Source of the DNA: Lujinxingia vulgaris
GTDB taxonomy: Bacteria; Myxococcota_A; Bradymonadia; Bradymonadales; Bradymonadaceae
Reading direction: 5' to 3'
DNA length: 64,000 nt
NCBI RefSeq assembly: GCF_007997015.1
Contig: NZ_VOSM01000001.1
Coordinates: 744,001 to 808,000, forward strand
Below the pieces are notes generated by a model. It saw only the letters and a program-made list of their open reading frames with translations. It was not told the DNA's origin and searched no databases. The position numbers and the translations under genes were made by a program. Positions 1 to 11,713 of the stretch are shown in pieces; the first letter of the stretch is position 1, and every line of letters starts with the position of its first letter.

Positions 1-1250
1 TTGCTCTGCTCGCCAGCTTCCGGCTCGGCGCTCTCGGCGGGTGCTTCGGCGGTCGAGACATCGGAGCTCTCCGCGCCGGCTTCGGCGTTCTCGGCAACTT
101 CGGTCGTTTCGGAGGCCTCGGTGCTGGCCACGCCGTCGGTGCCGTCCGGTGCTGGTGCGTCGGTTGTGCTCGACGCCTCGTTCGCCGGCGCAGCCACATC
201 GACCGGCTCGCTCTTCGGCGCGTCGGGCTGGCGGGGAAGTCGCGCCCAGATGTCCGGATCGTTGGGCGCAAACTCCGGATCGTAGAGGTGGCAGCGAACC
301 TTATGGCCCGGGGTCGGCTCCACGGTGCGCGGCTCCACGGTCTTGCAGGGGGCGAAACACGCCGGGCAGCGCGTATGAAAACGGCAGCCCGAGGGCGGGT
401 TCATGGGGCTGGGAACATCACCCTTGAGAATGATGCGCTGGGCGCGACGACGCGGGTTGGGCTGCGGAATCGCCGAGAGAAGCGCCTGGGTGTAGGGGTG
501 GAGCGGGTTCTCGTAGAGCTCGTCGCACTCGGCGAACTCCGCGATCTGCCCGAGGTACATCACGGCGATGCGATCCGAGATATGCTGCACCACCGAGAGG
601 TCGTGAGCGATGAAGAGGTAGCTCAGGTTGTACTCCTGCTGAAGATCCATCAGCAGGTTGATGACCTGGGCCTGAACCGACACATCGAGCGCGCTCACGG
701 CCTCATCGCAGACGATGAAGTCCGGGTTGAGCGCGAGCGCCCGGGCGATGCCCACACGCTGGCGCTGCCCCCCGCTGAACTCGTGCGGGTAGCGGGTGAT
801 GTACGAAGGTTGAAGACCCACGCGCTCGAGAAGCCCCTCAACCATCTCGCGCACCTCGGGCCCCTGGGCCACCTTATGGAAGGTGATCGCCTCGCCGATG
901 ATGCTCTCAATCGTCATGCGCGGGTTGAGGCTGGAGAAGGGGTCCTGGAAGATGATCTGCAGGTTGCGCCGCAGGCTGCGCATCTCGGCCGGGCCCATCT
1001 TCAGGATGTCCTGACCCTTGTAGAGCACCTCGCCATCGGTGGGTTCGAGCAGGCGCAAGAGCGAGCGCCCCGCGGTGGTCTTGCCGCACCCCGACTCCCC
1101 CACAAGCCCGACGGTCTCGTTGGCGTTGACCTCAAAGGAGATGCCGTCGACGGCTTTTACCGAGCCGACCTGACGGTTGAAGAGGCCCTTCTTGATGGGG
1201 AAGTGCTTCTTAAGGTTGCGGACTTCAAGCAGAGTAGGGGCGACGCTCAT
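1..1250 (-). CDS. OppF/DppF-type peptide ABC transporter ATPase, truncated at left edge, with acidic C-terminal tail
   Basis: Cytoplasmic ATPase of the peptide importer encoded by the five genes ending here. The frame opens at ATG 1250 and stays open to base 1, giving at least 416 residues without a stop. Walker [10 protein letters not shown] is near residues 51-59, followed by the signature SGGQRQR, a Walker B segment ending in CDEAVSALD, and the switch histidine in IAHDLS. A Cys-bearing oligo/dipeptide C-terminal extension follows ([10 protein letters not shown], then further Cys). Family members usually stop at about 320-340 residues. Here an Ala/Glu/Ser/Thr-rich, strongly acidic tail of more than 80 residues continues out of the window. 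The gene lies 27 bases after the OppD-type gene, so it is probably the last gene of the operon. Function is secure for the family; the peptide substrate is unknown. Confidence 0.93.
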   Translation of the reverse strand, partial: MSVAPTLLEVRNLKKHFPIKKGLFNRQVGSVKAVDGISFEVNANETVGLVGESGCGKTTAGRSLLRLLEPTDGEVLYKGQDILKMGPAEMRSLRRNLQIIFQDPFSSLNPRMTIESIIGEAITFHKVAQGPEVREMVEGLLERVGLQPSYITRYPHEFSGGQRQRVGIARALALNPDFIVCDEAVSALDVSVQAQVINLLMDLQQEYNLSYLFIAHDLSVVQHISDRIAVMYLGQIAEFAECDELYENPLHPYTQALLSAIPQPNPRRRAQRIILKGDVPSPMNPPSGCRFHTRCPACFAPCKTVEPRTVEPTPGHKVRCHLYDPEFAPNDPDIWARLPRQPDAPKSEPVDVAAPANEASSTTDAPAPDGTDGVASTEASETTEVAENAEAGAESSDVSTAEAPAESAEPEAGEQS

Positions 1251-1277
1251 AGCGAGTACCTTGGGGCCTTAAGCAGG

Positions 1278-2381
1278 TTACCGTGCGACTTCAGCCGCAT
1301 CTTCGTTGGGGGCGACCGAGCCATCGGCCGCCACACTTCCGTCGGTGGTGGGCTGGGTGCCCGCGCGCACCTTCTCGGCGTACCAGCACGCCGCGGTGTG
1401 GCCGGGCTCAAGCTCCACCGTCGGCGGAAGCTCGGAGCACTTCTCGGTGGCAAACTTGCAACGCGTGCGGAAGCGGCAGCCCGAGGGGAAGTCCTGAGGA
1501 CGCGGCACCATCCCGGGGATCACGTAGAGACGGTCGTCGCGCCCGCGCGCCCCGGTGGTGTCGATGGTCGGCAGGCTGTTAAACAGCCCGATGGTGTAAG
1601 GGTGAGCCGGCTTCTCGAAGACGGTGTAGACGTCGCCGTACTCCACGATGCGCCCGGCGTACATCACCGCGACGTCGTCGCAGGTCTCCGCCACAACGCC
1701 CAGGTCGTGGGTGATGAAGAGGATCGACATGCCCCCCTCGGCCTGAAGCGACTTCAGAAGCTCCAGAATCTGGGCCTGAATCGTCACATCGAGGGCGGTG
1801 GTAGGCTCGTCGGCGATGAGAAGTTTGGGCTTGCTGGAGAGCGCCATCGCGATCATCACGCGCTGCTTCATGCCCCCGCTCATCTGGTGGGGGTACTCGT
1901 CGATGCGCTGCTCCGGAGCCGGGATGCCCACCTTTTCCAGCATGTCGATGGCGTACTCGCGGGCCTCGGCGTACTCCATGTCCTGGTGGAGCAGGATCGC
2001 CTCAATGATCTGGTTGCCGACGGTGAAGACCGGGTTAAGGCTGGTCATCGGCTCCTGGAAGATCATCGAGATGTCGTTGCCGCGCACCTTGCGCATCTGC
2101 GCTTCGGTAAGCTTGGTGAGGTCCTGTCCGCCGAAGAGGATCTGCCCGTCGACGATCTTTCCGGGCGGCTGCGGGATCAGCCGCAGCACGCTCAAAGAGG
2201 TCACCGACTTGCCGGAGCCCGACTCGCCGACCAGCCCGAGCGTGCGCCCGCGCTTGATCTCGAAGCTCACGCCGTCGACCGAGGGCAAAACCCCGTCGTC
2301 GGTAAAGAAGTAGGTCTTGAGCCCGTCGACCTTCAGGATCACGTCATCCGACGCGTCAGTCTTGTTGCTATCGTTGGCCAT
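1278..2381 (-). CDS. OppD/DppD-type peptide ABC transporter ATPase
   Basis: One of two nucleotide-binding subunits powering peptide uptake; it pairs with the OppF-type ATPase downstream. In the 367-residue product, Walker A GESGSGKS is at about residues 52-59, signature SGGMKQR at about 168-174, Walker B LLIADE at about 187-192 and the switch His near 225 (FITHDLG). The C-terminal oligo/dipeptide region carries three Cys in [16 protein letters not shown] and a later one near ACWYAEK, as usual for OppD/DppD. A short acidic, Ala-rich tail ends the protein. The start follows the upstream permease stop by 11 bases. OppD versus DppD cannot be settled from sequence alone. Confidence 0.95.
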   Translation of the reverse strand: MANDSNKTDASDDVILKVDGLKTYFFTDDGVLPSVDGVSFEIKRGRTLGLVGESGSGKSVTSLSVLRLIPQPPGKIVDGQILFGGQDLTKLTEAQMRKVRGNDISMIFQEPMTSLNPVFTVGNQIIEAILLHQDMEYAEAREYAIDMLEKVGIPAPEQRIDEYPHQMSGGMKQRVMIAMALSSKPKLLIADEPTTALDVTIQAQILELLKSLQAEGGMSILFITHDLGVVAETCDDVAVMYAGRIVEYGDVYTVFEKPAHPYTIGLFNSLPTIDTTGARGRDDRLYVIPGMVPRPQDFPSGCRFRTRCKFATEKCSELPPTVELEPGHTAACWYAEKVRAGTQPTTDGSVAADGSVAPNEDAAEVAR

Positions 2382-2392
2382 AAGGTCCGCTC

Positions 2393-3643
2393 TTACTTAC
2401 GAAGTTTGGGATCGGTGGCGTCGCGCAGCCCCTCACCGATGAGGTTGAGCAGGCTGATGGTGACGAAGATGGCAAAGCCCGAGCTGAGAATCAGCGTCAT
2501 CTGCTGGGTGTTGCGCCCGCTGGTCAGAATCTGCCCCCAGCTCGGCGCGTTGGCCGGACCCACACCCAGAAAGCTCAGCGTGGCCTCAATGAGGATGGCA
2601 CCGGCCACCCCGAAGGTCGCCGAGACAAAGACCGGCTGCACCGCGTTCGGGAGCACGTGGCGGAAGATGATGCGCGCGCGGGTAAAGCCCAGCGCGATCG
2701 CCGCCTGCACGAAGTCCTGGTTGCGCAGGCGCAAAAACTCCCCGCGCACCAGGCGCGCGATGCCCGTCCAGCCGGTCAACCCGATGATGAGCATGATGTG
2801 GAAGATCGAGGGCTCCTCAATGAACCCGGCCAGGGTCAGGATGAGGAAAAGCACCGGGAAGCACATCATAATTTCGATCATGCGCAGAATGATGTTGTCG
2901 ACCCGTCCGCCGAAGAAGCCCGCCAGGCTCCCCAGCACAAGACCGATGGCGGTGTAGATGCTCACCGCCACAACGCCGATGGTGAGCGAGATGCGCGTGC
3001 CGTAAATCAGACGCGTGAACACATCGCGACCCTGGCGGTCGGTGCCCAGAAAGTGCTCCAGACTCGGACCCTGGCTGACCGCCATCAGGTCCACATCGCG
3101 GTAGGAGTACTCGATAAGCGGGAAGAACAGACGCGCACCTTCCAGCTCTTTGAGCGAGGCGTAGTCCACGTAGGGCTGGCTGAAGGCCATCATGTAGATG
3201 ACCGAGAAGAGCACCACGCCCACCGCCGTGACCGCCCCGATGTAGCGCAGCCGTGTCTGGCTGCGTTCGGTGTCGGTGAGCTCGGTTTTAAAGCGCATCA
3301 TCAGCGTCCAGGCGATCAGGCTCACCGGGACGTAGAAGAGCAAGAAGTTAAAGAAGATGTCGACGCCGCTATCAAAGAAGTTCTGATCGAAGAGCGCCGC
3401 AAACCACGGAAAACTCGTGGTGCCGTGCAGCTGCGTATACGGCCCGACCCCCTCGGGGATATGCATGTAGAAGGGCACGTTCATCGCCAGCACAGGCGCG
3501 ATCATCGCGATGACGAAGAGCGCCAGCACGCCGTAGACGCTGTAGTAGCTGAGTCGGTACTTCTTGAACTGACCCCAGACAATCTGCCCGTAGGTCTTGT
3601 ACTCGGGCCGCGGGGGGCTGGAGGAGGTTTGGGAGTCGGTCAT
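2393..3643 (-). CDS. OppC/DppC-type peptide ABC transporter permease with extra N-terminal membrane segments
   Basis: Inner-membrane permease of the peptide importer, 416 residues against about 300 for classic OppC. The N-terminal cytoplasmic stretch and TM1 (near residues 36-54) are followed by an insertion with two further predicted helices, around residues 96-115 and 134-153. The canonical core begins near [16 protein letters not shown] at about residue 197. The EAA-type coupling region ([19 protein letters not shown]) contacts the ATPases. It is 11 bases upstream of the OppD-type gene and 87 bases downstream of the OppB-type gene. The insertion has no family I can name; the permease call itself is firm. 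Confidence 0.92.
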   Translation of the reverse strand: MTDSQTSSSPPRPEYKTYGQIVWGQFKKYRLSYYSVYGVLALFVIAMIAPVLAMNVPFYMHIPEGVGPYTQLHGTTSFPWFAALFDQNFFDSGVDIFFNFLLFYVPVSLIAWTLMMRFKTELTDTERSQTRLRYIGAVTAVGVVLFSVIYMMAFSQPYVDYASLKELEGARLFFPLIEYSYRDVDLMAVSQGPSLEHFLGTDRQGRDVFTRLIYGTRISLTIGVVAVSIYTAIGLVLGSLAGFFGGRVDNIILRMIEIMMCFPVLFLILTLAGFIEEPSIFHIMLIIGLTGWTGIARLVRGEFLRLRNQDFVQAAIALGFTRARIIFRHVLPNAVQPVFVSATFGVAGAILIEATLSFLGVGPANAPSWGQILTSGRNTQQMTLILSSGFAIFVTISLLNLIGEGLRDATDPKLRK

Positions 3644-3669
3644 CGTCGCCTGTCCAACGTAAGGTGCGA

Positions 3670-3693
3670 GCCGGGGGCTCTAAGCGCCCCGGC
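3670..3693 (-). other. Intercistronic hairpin between the two peptide-transporter permease genes
   Basis: A 7-bp inverted repeat (gccgggg at 3670-3676, ccccggc at 3687-3693) lies in the 87-base gap between permease genes. On the transcribed minus strand the T-run comes before the stem, not after it, so it does not look like an intrinsic terminator of this operon. It may be an mRNA processing or stability element. Confidence 0.4.
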
Positions 3694-3730
3694 AAAAAAG
3701 GTCGAATCCTGCGGGCTCAAAGAGCGCTCA

Positions 3731-5224
3731 TCAATCGAAGGTGATGCGCGGGTCGACCAGCGCGTAGCTGATATCCGAGAGCAGCAACCCGATCAGCGTG
3801 AGCACTGTCGACATCAGCAGACAGGCCATGATCGCGTTGTAGTCGTACATGTAGATGCTCTCATAGAGGTAGAGCCCGATGCCGGGGATGTTGAAGATGA
3901 ACTCGATGACGATCGAGCCACTCACCAGCGTCGGCAGAAGGGTGCCCAGCAGCGTCAGGATCGGGATCATGCCGTTTCGCACCGCGTGCTTGAGCACGAC
4001 CATCGACTCGGCCAGACCCTTGGCGCGGGCGGTGCGGATGTAGTCGGCGCGGATCACGTCCAGAAGACCGGTACGGGCATAGCGGCTCAGAGCAGCGAGC
4101 GAGCCGTAGGTCAGACAGATCAGCGGCAACAAGATGTGCCAGGCAATCGAGCCCATCTGCTCAAGCACCTCCATATTCTCCGAGCCGTCGCCGATGAAGC
4201 CGCCGGCCGGGAACCAGGAGAAGGGGCGACCCACCGCGAAAAACTGGATGAGCAGAACCGCCGTAAAGAAGCTCGGCAGGCTGTAGAGCACAAAGAGCGC
4301 GATTGTCACCACCTGGTCGCGTTTTGTGTTCTGGTTGTACGCGCTCCAGATGCCCAGCGGCACGCTGATAAGGTACGCGATGAGGATCGAGAAGAAGCTC
4401 AAGGTCATCGTGTAGGGGAGCTTCTGCATCACCGTATCGAAGACCGGGCGGCGGTCGACCGTGCTCACCCCGAAGTCCAGCTTGAGCAGGTTCTCCCAGT
4501 ACTTGGCGAAGCGGGTATCCATAAAGAAGATGCCCACTTTGTCGGCCGCAGAGTACTCGAAGCGCTCCTGATTCTCTTCGAACCAGGGGAGCCACTTCTC
4601 TTCGAGGATCGTCGCGACGTCTTCCTCGGTCACGTCCTGGGGGATAGTCCAGGAGCGGAGCTGGTTGTTCTCCGAGGCGATCTTGCGGTTGGTCTCGCGA
4701 AGCTCGGCGGTGGGCTCCGGGTTGAAGCGGTCAACCTGCGGGCGCTGGGCGTTGATCGCCAGGCGCTGCACGGCCAGTCGGCGGATGTCGAGGCGCTCGT
4801 GGTTCTGCGCCAGCGCGATCAGGTGCGGCACCGCATAGTTACCCAGGTTCTCCACGTGCTCCTGAGCGGCGATGATGTCGGCCGACATCGGGCGCTCATT
4901 GGCCGGGGTGCACGAGGCATCCGCCGGTGCACCTTCCGGGCAGACCGGACGCTGGAAGTCGGCCACAACCCGCAGCTGCTCTTCGACCTCGGCGATGGTG
5001 AGGTTGTAGCGGGTGTTGAGCAGGATCGGTTTGTCCAGATTGAACTGCTCTTTGAAGATGCGATAGCTCTCGCGAGCGTCCTGCGAGACGGTCTCGGTGC
5101 CGTCCGGGTTGGCCGCTGCCGCCGGATCGCCCGGTGCCAGGTTGAGCACCAGGAAGATGATCAGCGAGATGATCGTAAACGTCGGGATCATCAACAGGAC
5201 GCGCTTTAAAATGTAAGTAAACAT
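3731..5224 (-). CDS. OppB/DppB-type peptide ABC transporter permease with about 170-residue insertion
   Basis: Inner-membrane permease; the N terminus (MFTYILKRVLLMIPTF) and first helix are typical of OppB. The protein is 497 residues against about 306-340 for the family. The extra sequence sits between roughly residues 72 and 245, after FNLDKPILLNTRY and before the conserved LLKLDFGVS. This is the loop between TM1 and TM2, which in OppB faces the periplasm. The insert carries a HEAT-like helical stretch (YAVPHLIALAQ, DIRRLAVQRLA) and two closely spaced Cys that could form a disulfide. The remaining helices and the coupling motif (ADYIRTARAKGL) are canonical. It lies 114 bases after the binding-protein gene. 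Confidence 0.92.
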   Translation of the reverse strand: MFTYILKRVLLMIPTFTIISLIIFLVLNLAPGDPAAAANPDGTETVSQDARESYRIFKEQFNLDKPILLNTRYNLTIAEVEEQLRVVADFQRPVCPEGAPADASCTPANERPMSADIIAAQEHVENLGNYAVPHLIALAQNHERLDIRRLAVQRLAINAQRPQVDRFNPEPTAELRETNRKIASENNQLRSWTIPQDVTEEDVATILEEKWLPWFEENQERFEYSAADKVGIFFMDTRFAKYWENLLKLDFGVSTVDRRPVFDTVMQKLPYTMTLSFFSILIAYLISVPLGIWSAYNQNTKRDQVVTIALFVLYSLPSFFTAVLLIQFFAVGRPFSWFPAGGFIGDGSENMEVLEQMGSIAWHILLPLICLTYGSLAALSRYARTGLLDVIRADYIRTARAKGLAESMVVLKHAVRNGMIPILTLLGTLLPTLVSGSIVIEFIFNIPGIGLYLYESIYMYDYNAIMACLLMSTVLTLIGLLLSDISYALVDPRITFD

Positions 5225-5294
5225 GCTGCCTCGCCCTCAGGGGGGCCGGTTGCGCGCGAGTGTCAGGCGCGCGAAGGATGCCTTAAGCGCACAA

Positions 5295-5328
5295 CGCCGA
5301 GGCCTGCCGCAGTGGGCGAGCCTCGGCG
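5295..5328 (-). other. Intercistronic hairpin after the peptide-binding-protein gene
   Basis: A perfect 9-bp inverted repeat (cgccgaggc at 5295-5303, gcctcggcg at 5320-5328) with a 16-base loop sits between the binding-protein gene and the first permease gene. No T-run follows. Hairpins here in importer operons typically stabilise the binding-protein message and lower expression of the membrane genes; that role is inferred. Confidence 0.5.
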
Positions 5329-5338
5329 CCGGCGCTGC

Positions 5339-7270
5339 TTACTCGCCGGACTCGTCGATGTACCAGGGCAGCGAGTAGGTCTGCGGGCGAATCTTCTGGA
5401 AGACCACGTTCTTGACGCGCGGGTTCCAGGCCACCGATTCCTTGGGAGCGTAGAAGAAGCTGTAGGGCTGCTCCTCGTGCACGATCTGGTGGAAGCGGCG
5501 CAGCAGGCGCATGCGCTCTTCGGTGTCGAAGGTCACGCGCAGGGTCTCAATGATCTCGTCGGCCTCGTCGTTGCGGAAGCCCACGCGGTTGGAGCCCTTG
5601 GGAATGTCGGCCTGGCTGGAGTGCCAGATCTGGAAGGGATCGTTGAACCAGCTCAAGCCCCAGCCGCCGGTGAAGGCGTCGAACTGCTTGTCATCCATGC
5701 GGCGCTGCATCAGCGGCCACTCCACGAAGTCGCCACGCATCTCAATGCCGATCTTACGAAGATCTTCGCGGTAGACGGTCACCCAGCTGCGCACGGTGGG
5801 GCGGTTGTACGAGGTCAGCGTGAAGCGGAAGTCGATGTTCTCGCCACCGATATTCTTCTGGCGGATGCCATCGCCATCGGTGTCCACCCAGCCGGCCTCG
5901 TCGAGGAGGGCGGCAGCCTTTTCCAGATCGAAGGGGATAGGCTCGATGCTCGGGTCGTTGGCCGGGTGGTCGTAGTAGAAGGGACCGGTCTGCAGCTCGC
6001 CCAGGCCGTTGAGCACGTTGTCGATGATGCTCTGACGGTTGAAGGCATGCGTCATCGCCAGGCGCACCTTCTGGTCGGCGAACATGGGCTTATCCATGTT
6101 CCAGCCCACGTAGTAGTAGGCGAAGGCGTCGATGATCTCATGCTCAAGCGTGCCGTTCTTGAAGGGGCTGTTGGGACCGGCGTTCAAGATCTCGCTGCGG
6201 TAGCGGGGCTCGGGAAGCTTGGGCAAAAAGTCGAGCTGGCCGCTGAGGAGGCGAGCAAAGCCCTGCTCGGGGTCTTTGATGATGTGGAACTCGATGCGCT
6301 CAATCGGAGGCCTCGCGCCGAAGTAGTCACGATTTTTGGTGAGCACGACCTGACCGCTGGGGGTGTAGCTGTCGAAGATGTAGGGGCCGGTGCCGATCGG
6401 GAAGTCTGCCGACCAGTGGGTGTTGAACTCCACCGGGATGCTCTCTTCGGGAAGCTCGTTGCCCTCGCGGTCACGCGAGAAGAGCCACTTGGGCAGCGGG
6501 TAGGCCATCAGCGTGGTGGTACGGGAGTGGTAGACCGGGCGCTTCCAGGTGACCTTGAAGGTGTAGCGGTCAACAACTTCGACCTTCTCGATGTCTTCGA
6601 CGTAGCTCTTGATGAAGCCTGCCTCAACCTGCGGGTTCATCGCCATCTCGAAGTAGAAGGCGGCGTCTTCGGCGGTCATCTCGCGGGGCTCGCGCAGCCA
6701 CTCAAACTCGGGGTTGCTGAAGTCGACCTTGGGCACGTGCCAGTAGACGCCTTCACGCAGGCTGACGGTGTACTCGGTGTTCTCCTCGTTGACTTTGACC
6801 ATGTAGGCCAGGTCGGAGACGAAGTTGTCGGGGTTGTTGAAGTCCTGACGCACAAAACCGCTGTGCACGTAGGACTGGATCTCGCTGACGTCGACGGAGT
6901 TCTCGGTCAGCCAGTTGAACCCTTTGGGGTCGCTGGAGATCAGGCGCTTGAGCGTGCCGCCTTGCACCGCGTCGGGGGCGATGAGCTGGTCGGTGGCCGG
7001 GCTGAGCAGGTTGTCCGGATCGTTGATTGCCGCGGCGTAACGGTCGTTCGAGGCGCCGGCACCTCCGCCGGCGTTGCCGGCCACAGCCACACCCGACTCC
7101 AGCTGGGAGAGGATGCGCTCGGTGGTGCGATTGAGGTCACCCAGGCTGCGGTTGACTTCAATGATCTTTTTGTTGGCCTGGTAGGATTGCGCGATGCTGA
7201 TAATCGCCAGCAGGGCAACCACGATCAGGACTCCGATCAGGGCGAGGGTGGCTTTGAATGTTCTCGGCAT
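5339..7270 (-). CDS. Membrane-anchored peptide ABC transporter substrate-binding protein (SBP_bac_5/OppA type)
   Basis: Solute receptor of the peptide importer. I chose ATG 7270 (MPRTFKATLALIG), with a GGAG about 13 bases upstream, over a 23-codon longer reading with a Pro/Gly-rich leader. The product is 643 residues. An uncleaved-looking membrane helix near residues 8-27 has no lipobox. A short heptad-like stretch rich in Asn, Leu and Glu follows (KKIIEVNRSLGDLNRTTERI), then an Ala/Gly linker, and the large SBP_bac_5 domain starts about residue 90 and runs to the end. The receptor therefore appears tethered by a helix instead of a lipid. It is the first gene of the five-gene operon. The substrate is probably oligopeptides, but nickel or other SBP_bac_5 ligands cannot be excluded. 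Confidence 0.92.
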   Translation of the reverse strand: MPRTFKATLALIGVLIVVALLAIISIAQSYQANKKIIEVNRSLGDLNRTTERILSQLESGVAVAGNAGGGAGASNDRYAAAINDPDNLLSPATDQLIAPDAVQGGTLKRLISSDPKGFNWLTENSVDVSEIQSYVHSGFVRQDFNNPDNFVSDLAYMVKVNEENTEYTVSLREGVYWHVPKVDFSNPEFEWLREPREMTAEDAAFYFEMAMNPQVEAGFIKSYVEDIEKVEVVDRYTFKVTWKRPVYHSRTTTLMAYPLPKWLFSRDREGNELPEESIPVEFNTHWSADFPIGTGPYIFDSYTPSGQVVLTKNRDYFGARPPIERIEFHIIKDPEQGFARLLSGQLDFLPKLPEPRYRSEILNAGPNSPFKNGTLEHEIIDAFAYYYVGWNMDKPMFADQKVRLAMTHAFNRQSIIDNVLNGLGELQTGPFYYDHPANDPSIEPIPFDLEKAAALLDEAGWVDTDGDGIRQKNIGGENIDFRFTLTSYNRPTVRSWVTVYREDLRKIGIEMRGDFVEWPLMQRRMDDKQFDAFTGGWGLSWFNDPFQIWHSSQADIPKGSNRVGFRNDEADEIIETLRVTFDTEERMRLLRRFHQIVHEEQPYSFFYAPKESVAWNPRVKNVVFQKIRPQTYSLPWYIDESGE

Positions 7271-7448
7271 GAACTTTACCGCTCCAGGGGTCGGACCAGG
7301 GCTTGGGCGAAGACACAGGGCTGCGCCGGCCAGGTTCAACGATCACTTTAAGACGTTATCATCCGGCGAATGCAACCGGGCGCGCTCAGGCGCACGCGGG
7401 CTCGCCATCAAAGAGGGCGTAAGCTACTGGACCCTCTAAAACTCTGTC

Positions 7449-7491
7449 AACCACCCCGAGGCGCTCCTTTTGCAGAGCACTCGGGGTGGTT
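7449..7491 (-). terminator. Hairpin terminator of aspS
   Basis: A perfect 12-bp inverted repeat (aaccaccccgag at 7449-7460, ctcggggtggtt at 7480-7491) has a loop that can add a GCTC/GAGC pair. It lies just past the aspS stop and before the divergent end of the importer operon. On the minus strand a short T-run follows after about eight bases, so it is probably a terminator, though the U-tract is weak. Confidence 0.6.
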
Positions 7492-7511
7492 GGTGGTGTG
7501 TTAAGTGGTTG

Positions 7512-9350
<1,839 letters not shown>

Positions 9351-9592
9351 AGGTTCATGCCCGGCTTAAGCCTCAAGGGGCCCGGGCGAATTTGACGCAA
9401 AGCGTCGATGGAATCGCGGACTAAAACACGCGCTTTGCCGCAGTGTCAACGACGGCGCTTATGCCACCGGCTGTGCGACTTCTTCGAGAAAGTATTTTGT
9501 GACTTCAAGGCCGTGCTCATCATCCCACCCTCAAAGCGACCTGGTGAGCTGCGCACTCGCCATATGGACTTTCCACGACGAAGGAGGCGATG

Positions 9593-10273
9593 ATGGCGCT
9601 CGTAGAACTGGGACTTACGCGAGACGTAGCGATGGATGAGAAGCTCCCCGTAAAGTGGGGCAAAGACAGGCCTGTCAGCCCGGGGCCGAGCGCGCAGGTC
9701 ATCTCGACGCCGGGAGCGCGGATGGTTTACAGCCCCTTTCTAAAGGAGCGACCCGGGCGCGCGCTGCAGGTGTTGGGGGAGCGCGACAACCCGGCGGTGG
9801 TCCCCTGGGGCTTCTGGGGGGCGGTGATGCTGGCGGGGTTACTCGCCGCGATGATCGTCTTTCGCGGCAGCTCCGGCCTGCAGTCGATGTGGGACCTGCT
9901 CTGGGTGATGATCGCTGTGGTGGTGGGCTCGGTGATGCTCAAACTGGGGAAGAAGACCAGTCTTGAAGAGCATCTTCTGTGCGAGCTCGATCTGATGCGC
10001 GGCATCGTGACCTGGCCCGTGCAGGGGAGTGAACTTGCGGTGACCTTTGATGAGGTCGAAGAGATCGTGTTTGGCATGACGCAGTACCCCATCTCCAGCG
10101 ATGGGGAGGGCACGAAGGTGCATGCCTTCTCGTTGCTCTTGCGCGACGCGCAGGGGCGGCTTGTGCCCATTGTCGAGGCATCGCCGCATAAGGGAGAGAC
10201 CCACGCGATCGGCAAGGTCTTCTCCCGGGTGCTGGAGGTGCCCCTGACCTATGTGGGGATGGGCATTAAATAA
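9593..10273 (+). CDS. Hypothetical two-helix membrane protein
   Basis: Unrecognised protein of 226 residues. ATG 9593 has GGAGG at 9583-9587 with a 5-base gap; an ATG three bases earlier would leave only two. After about 60 residues rich in charge and Pro, two adjacent membrane segments appear (WGFWGAVMLAGLLAAMIVF and WDLLWVMIAVVVGSVML). A soluble C-terminal domain of about 110 residues follows, starting near KKTSLEEHLLCELDLMRG. That domain reads as a mixed alpha/beta fold with no motif I can name. The topology suggests both termini on the same side. The gene stands alone between the divergent aspS and the sucCD pair, with a terminator behind it. Confidence 0.75.
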   Translation: MALVELGLTRDVAMDEKLPVKWGKDRPVSPGPSAQVISTPGARMVYSPFLKERPGRALQVLGERDNPAVVPWGFWGAVMLAGLLAAMIVFRGSSGLQSMWDLLWVMIAVVVGSVMLKLGKKTSLEEHLLCELDLMRGIVTWPVQGSELAVTFDEVEEIVFGMTQYPISSDGEGTKVHAFSLLLRDAQGRLVPIVEASPHKGETHAIGKVFSRVLEVPLTYVGMGIK

Positions 10274-10355
10274 GGTCGAATTCGGGGGCACCGGTGCGTC
10301 GGAGTAGGGCGAGCAGGCCGCCTTGACGCGCTGGCACCCCGGCGGTAATAAGGCG

Positions 10356-10384
10356 GCGGCCGCGCATTGCGGGCCGCTATTTTT
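10356..10384 (+). terminator. Intrinsic terminator after the two-helix membrane protein gene
   Basis: GC-rich stem gcggcc (10356-10361) pairs with ggccgc (10372-10377), followed by tattttt at 10378-10384. Position and U-run suit a rho-independent terminator isolating this gene from sucC. Confidence 0.65.
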
Positions 10385-10464
10385 GTGTTTTTGGCAGGGC
10401 GTGGAGGCCGGCAAAGCGGGTCGCGCTGCGCGTAGGTTGATCTTCCAACGGCAGGTAAGTTCGT

Positions 10465-11628
<1,164 letters not shown>

Positions 11629-11662
11629 TCGCCCCGGCGCATTCCAAGACGCGTTGACCGGC

Positions 11663-11690
11663 GCGGCCGCCCCCCCTCAAGGGGCGCCGC
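11663..11690 (+). other. Hairpin between sucC and sucD
   Basis: Left arm gcggccgcccc (11663-11673) pairs with ggggcgccgc (11681-11690) with one bulged C. No T-run follows, and the sucD ribosome-binding GAGG lies 13 bases further on. It is probably a stability or processing element rather than a terminator. Confidence 0.45.
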
Positions 11691-11713
11691 CCAGAGACAT
11701 ATAGAGGTTGAAG

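Noticed and set aside
3687-3720. A GC stem with a neighbouring aaaaaa run considered as an intrinsic terminator in the importer operon
   Set aside because: Read on the transcribed minus strand, the T-run comes before the stem, so it cannot end this transcript.
288-5209. Two long plus-strand frames (288-2957 and 2657-5209) across the peptide importer
   Set aside because: They run antisense to four ABC transporter genes with complete motifs; the translations are Arg/His/Asp-rich without domains.
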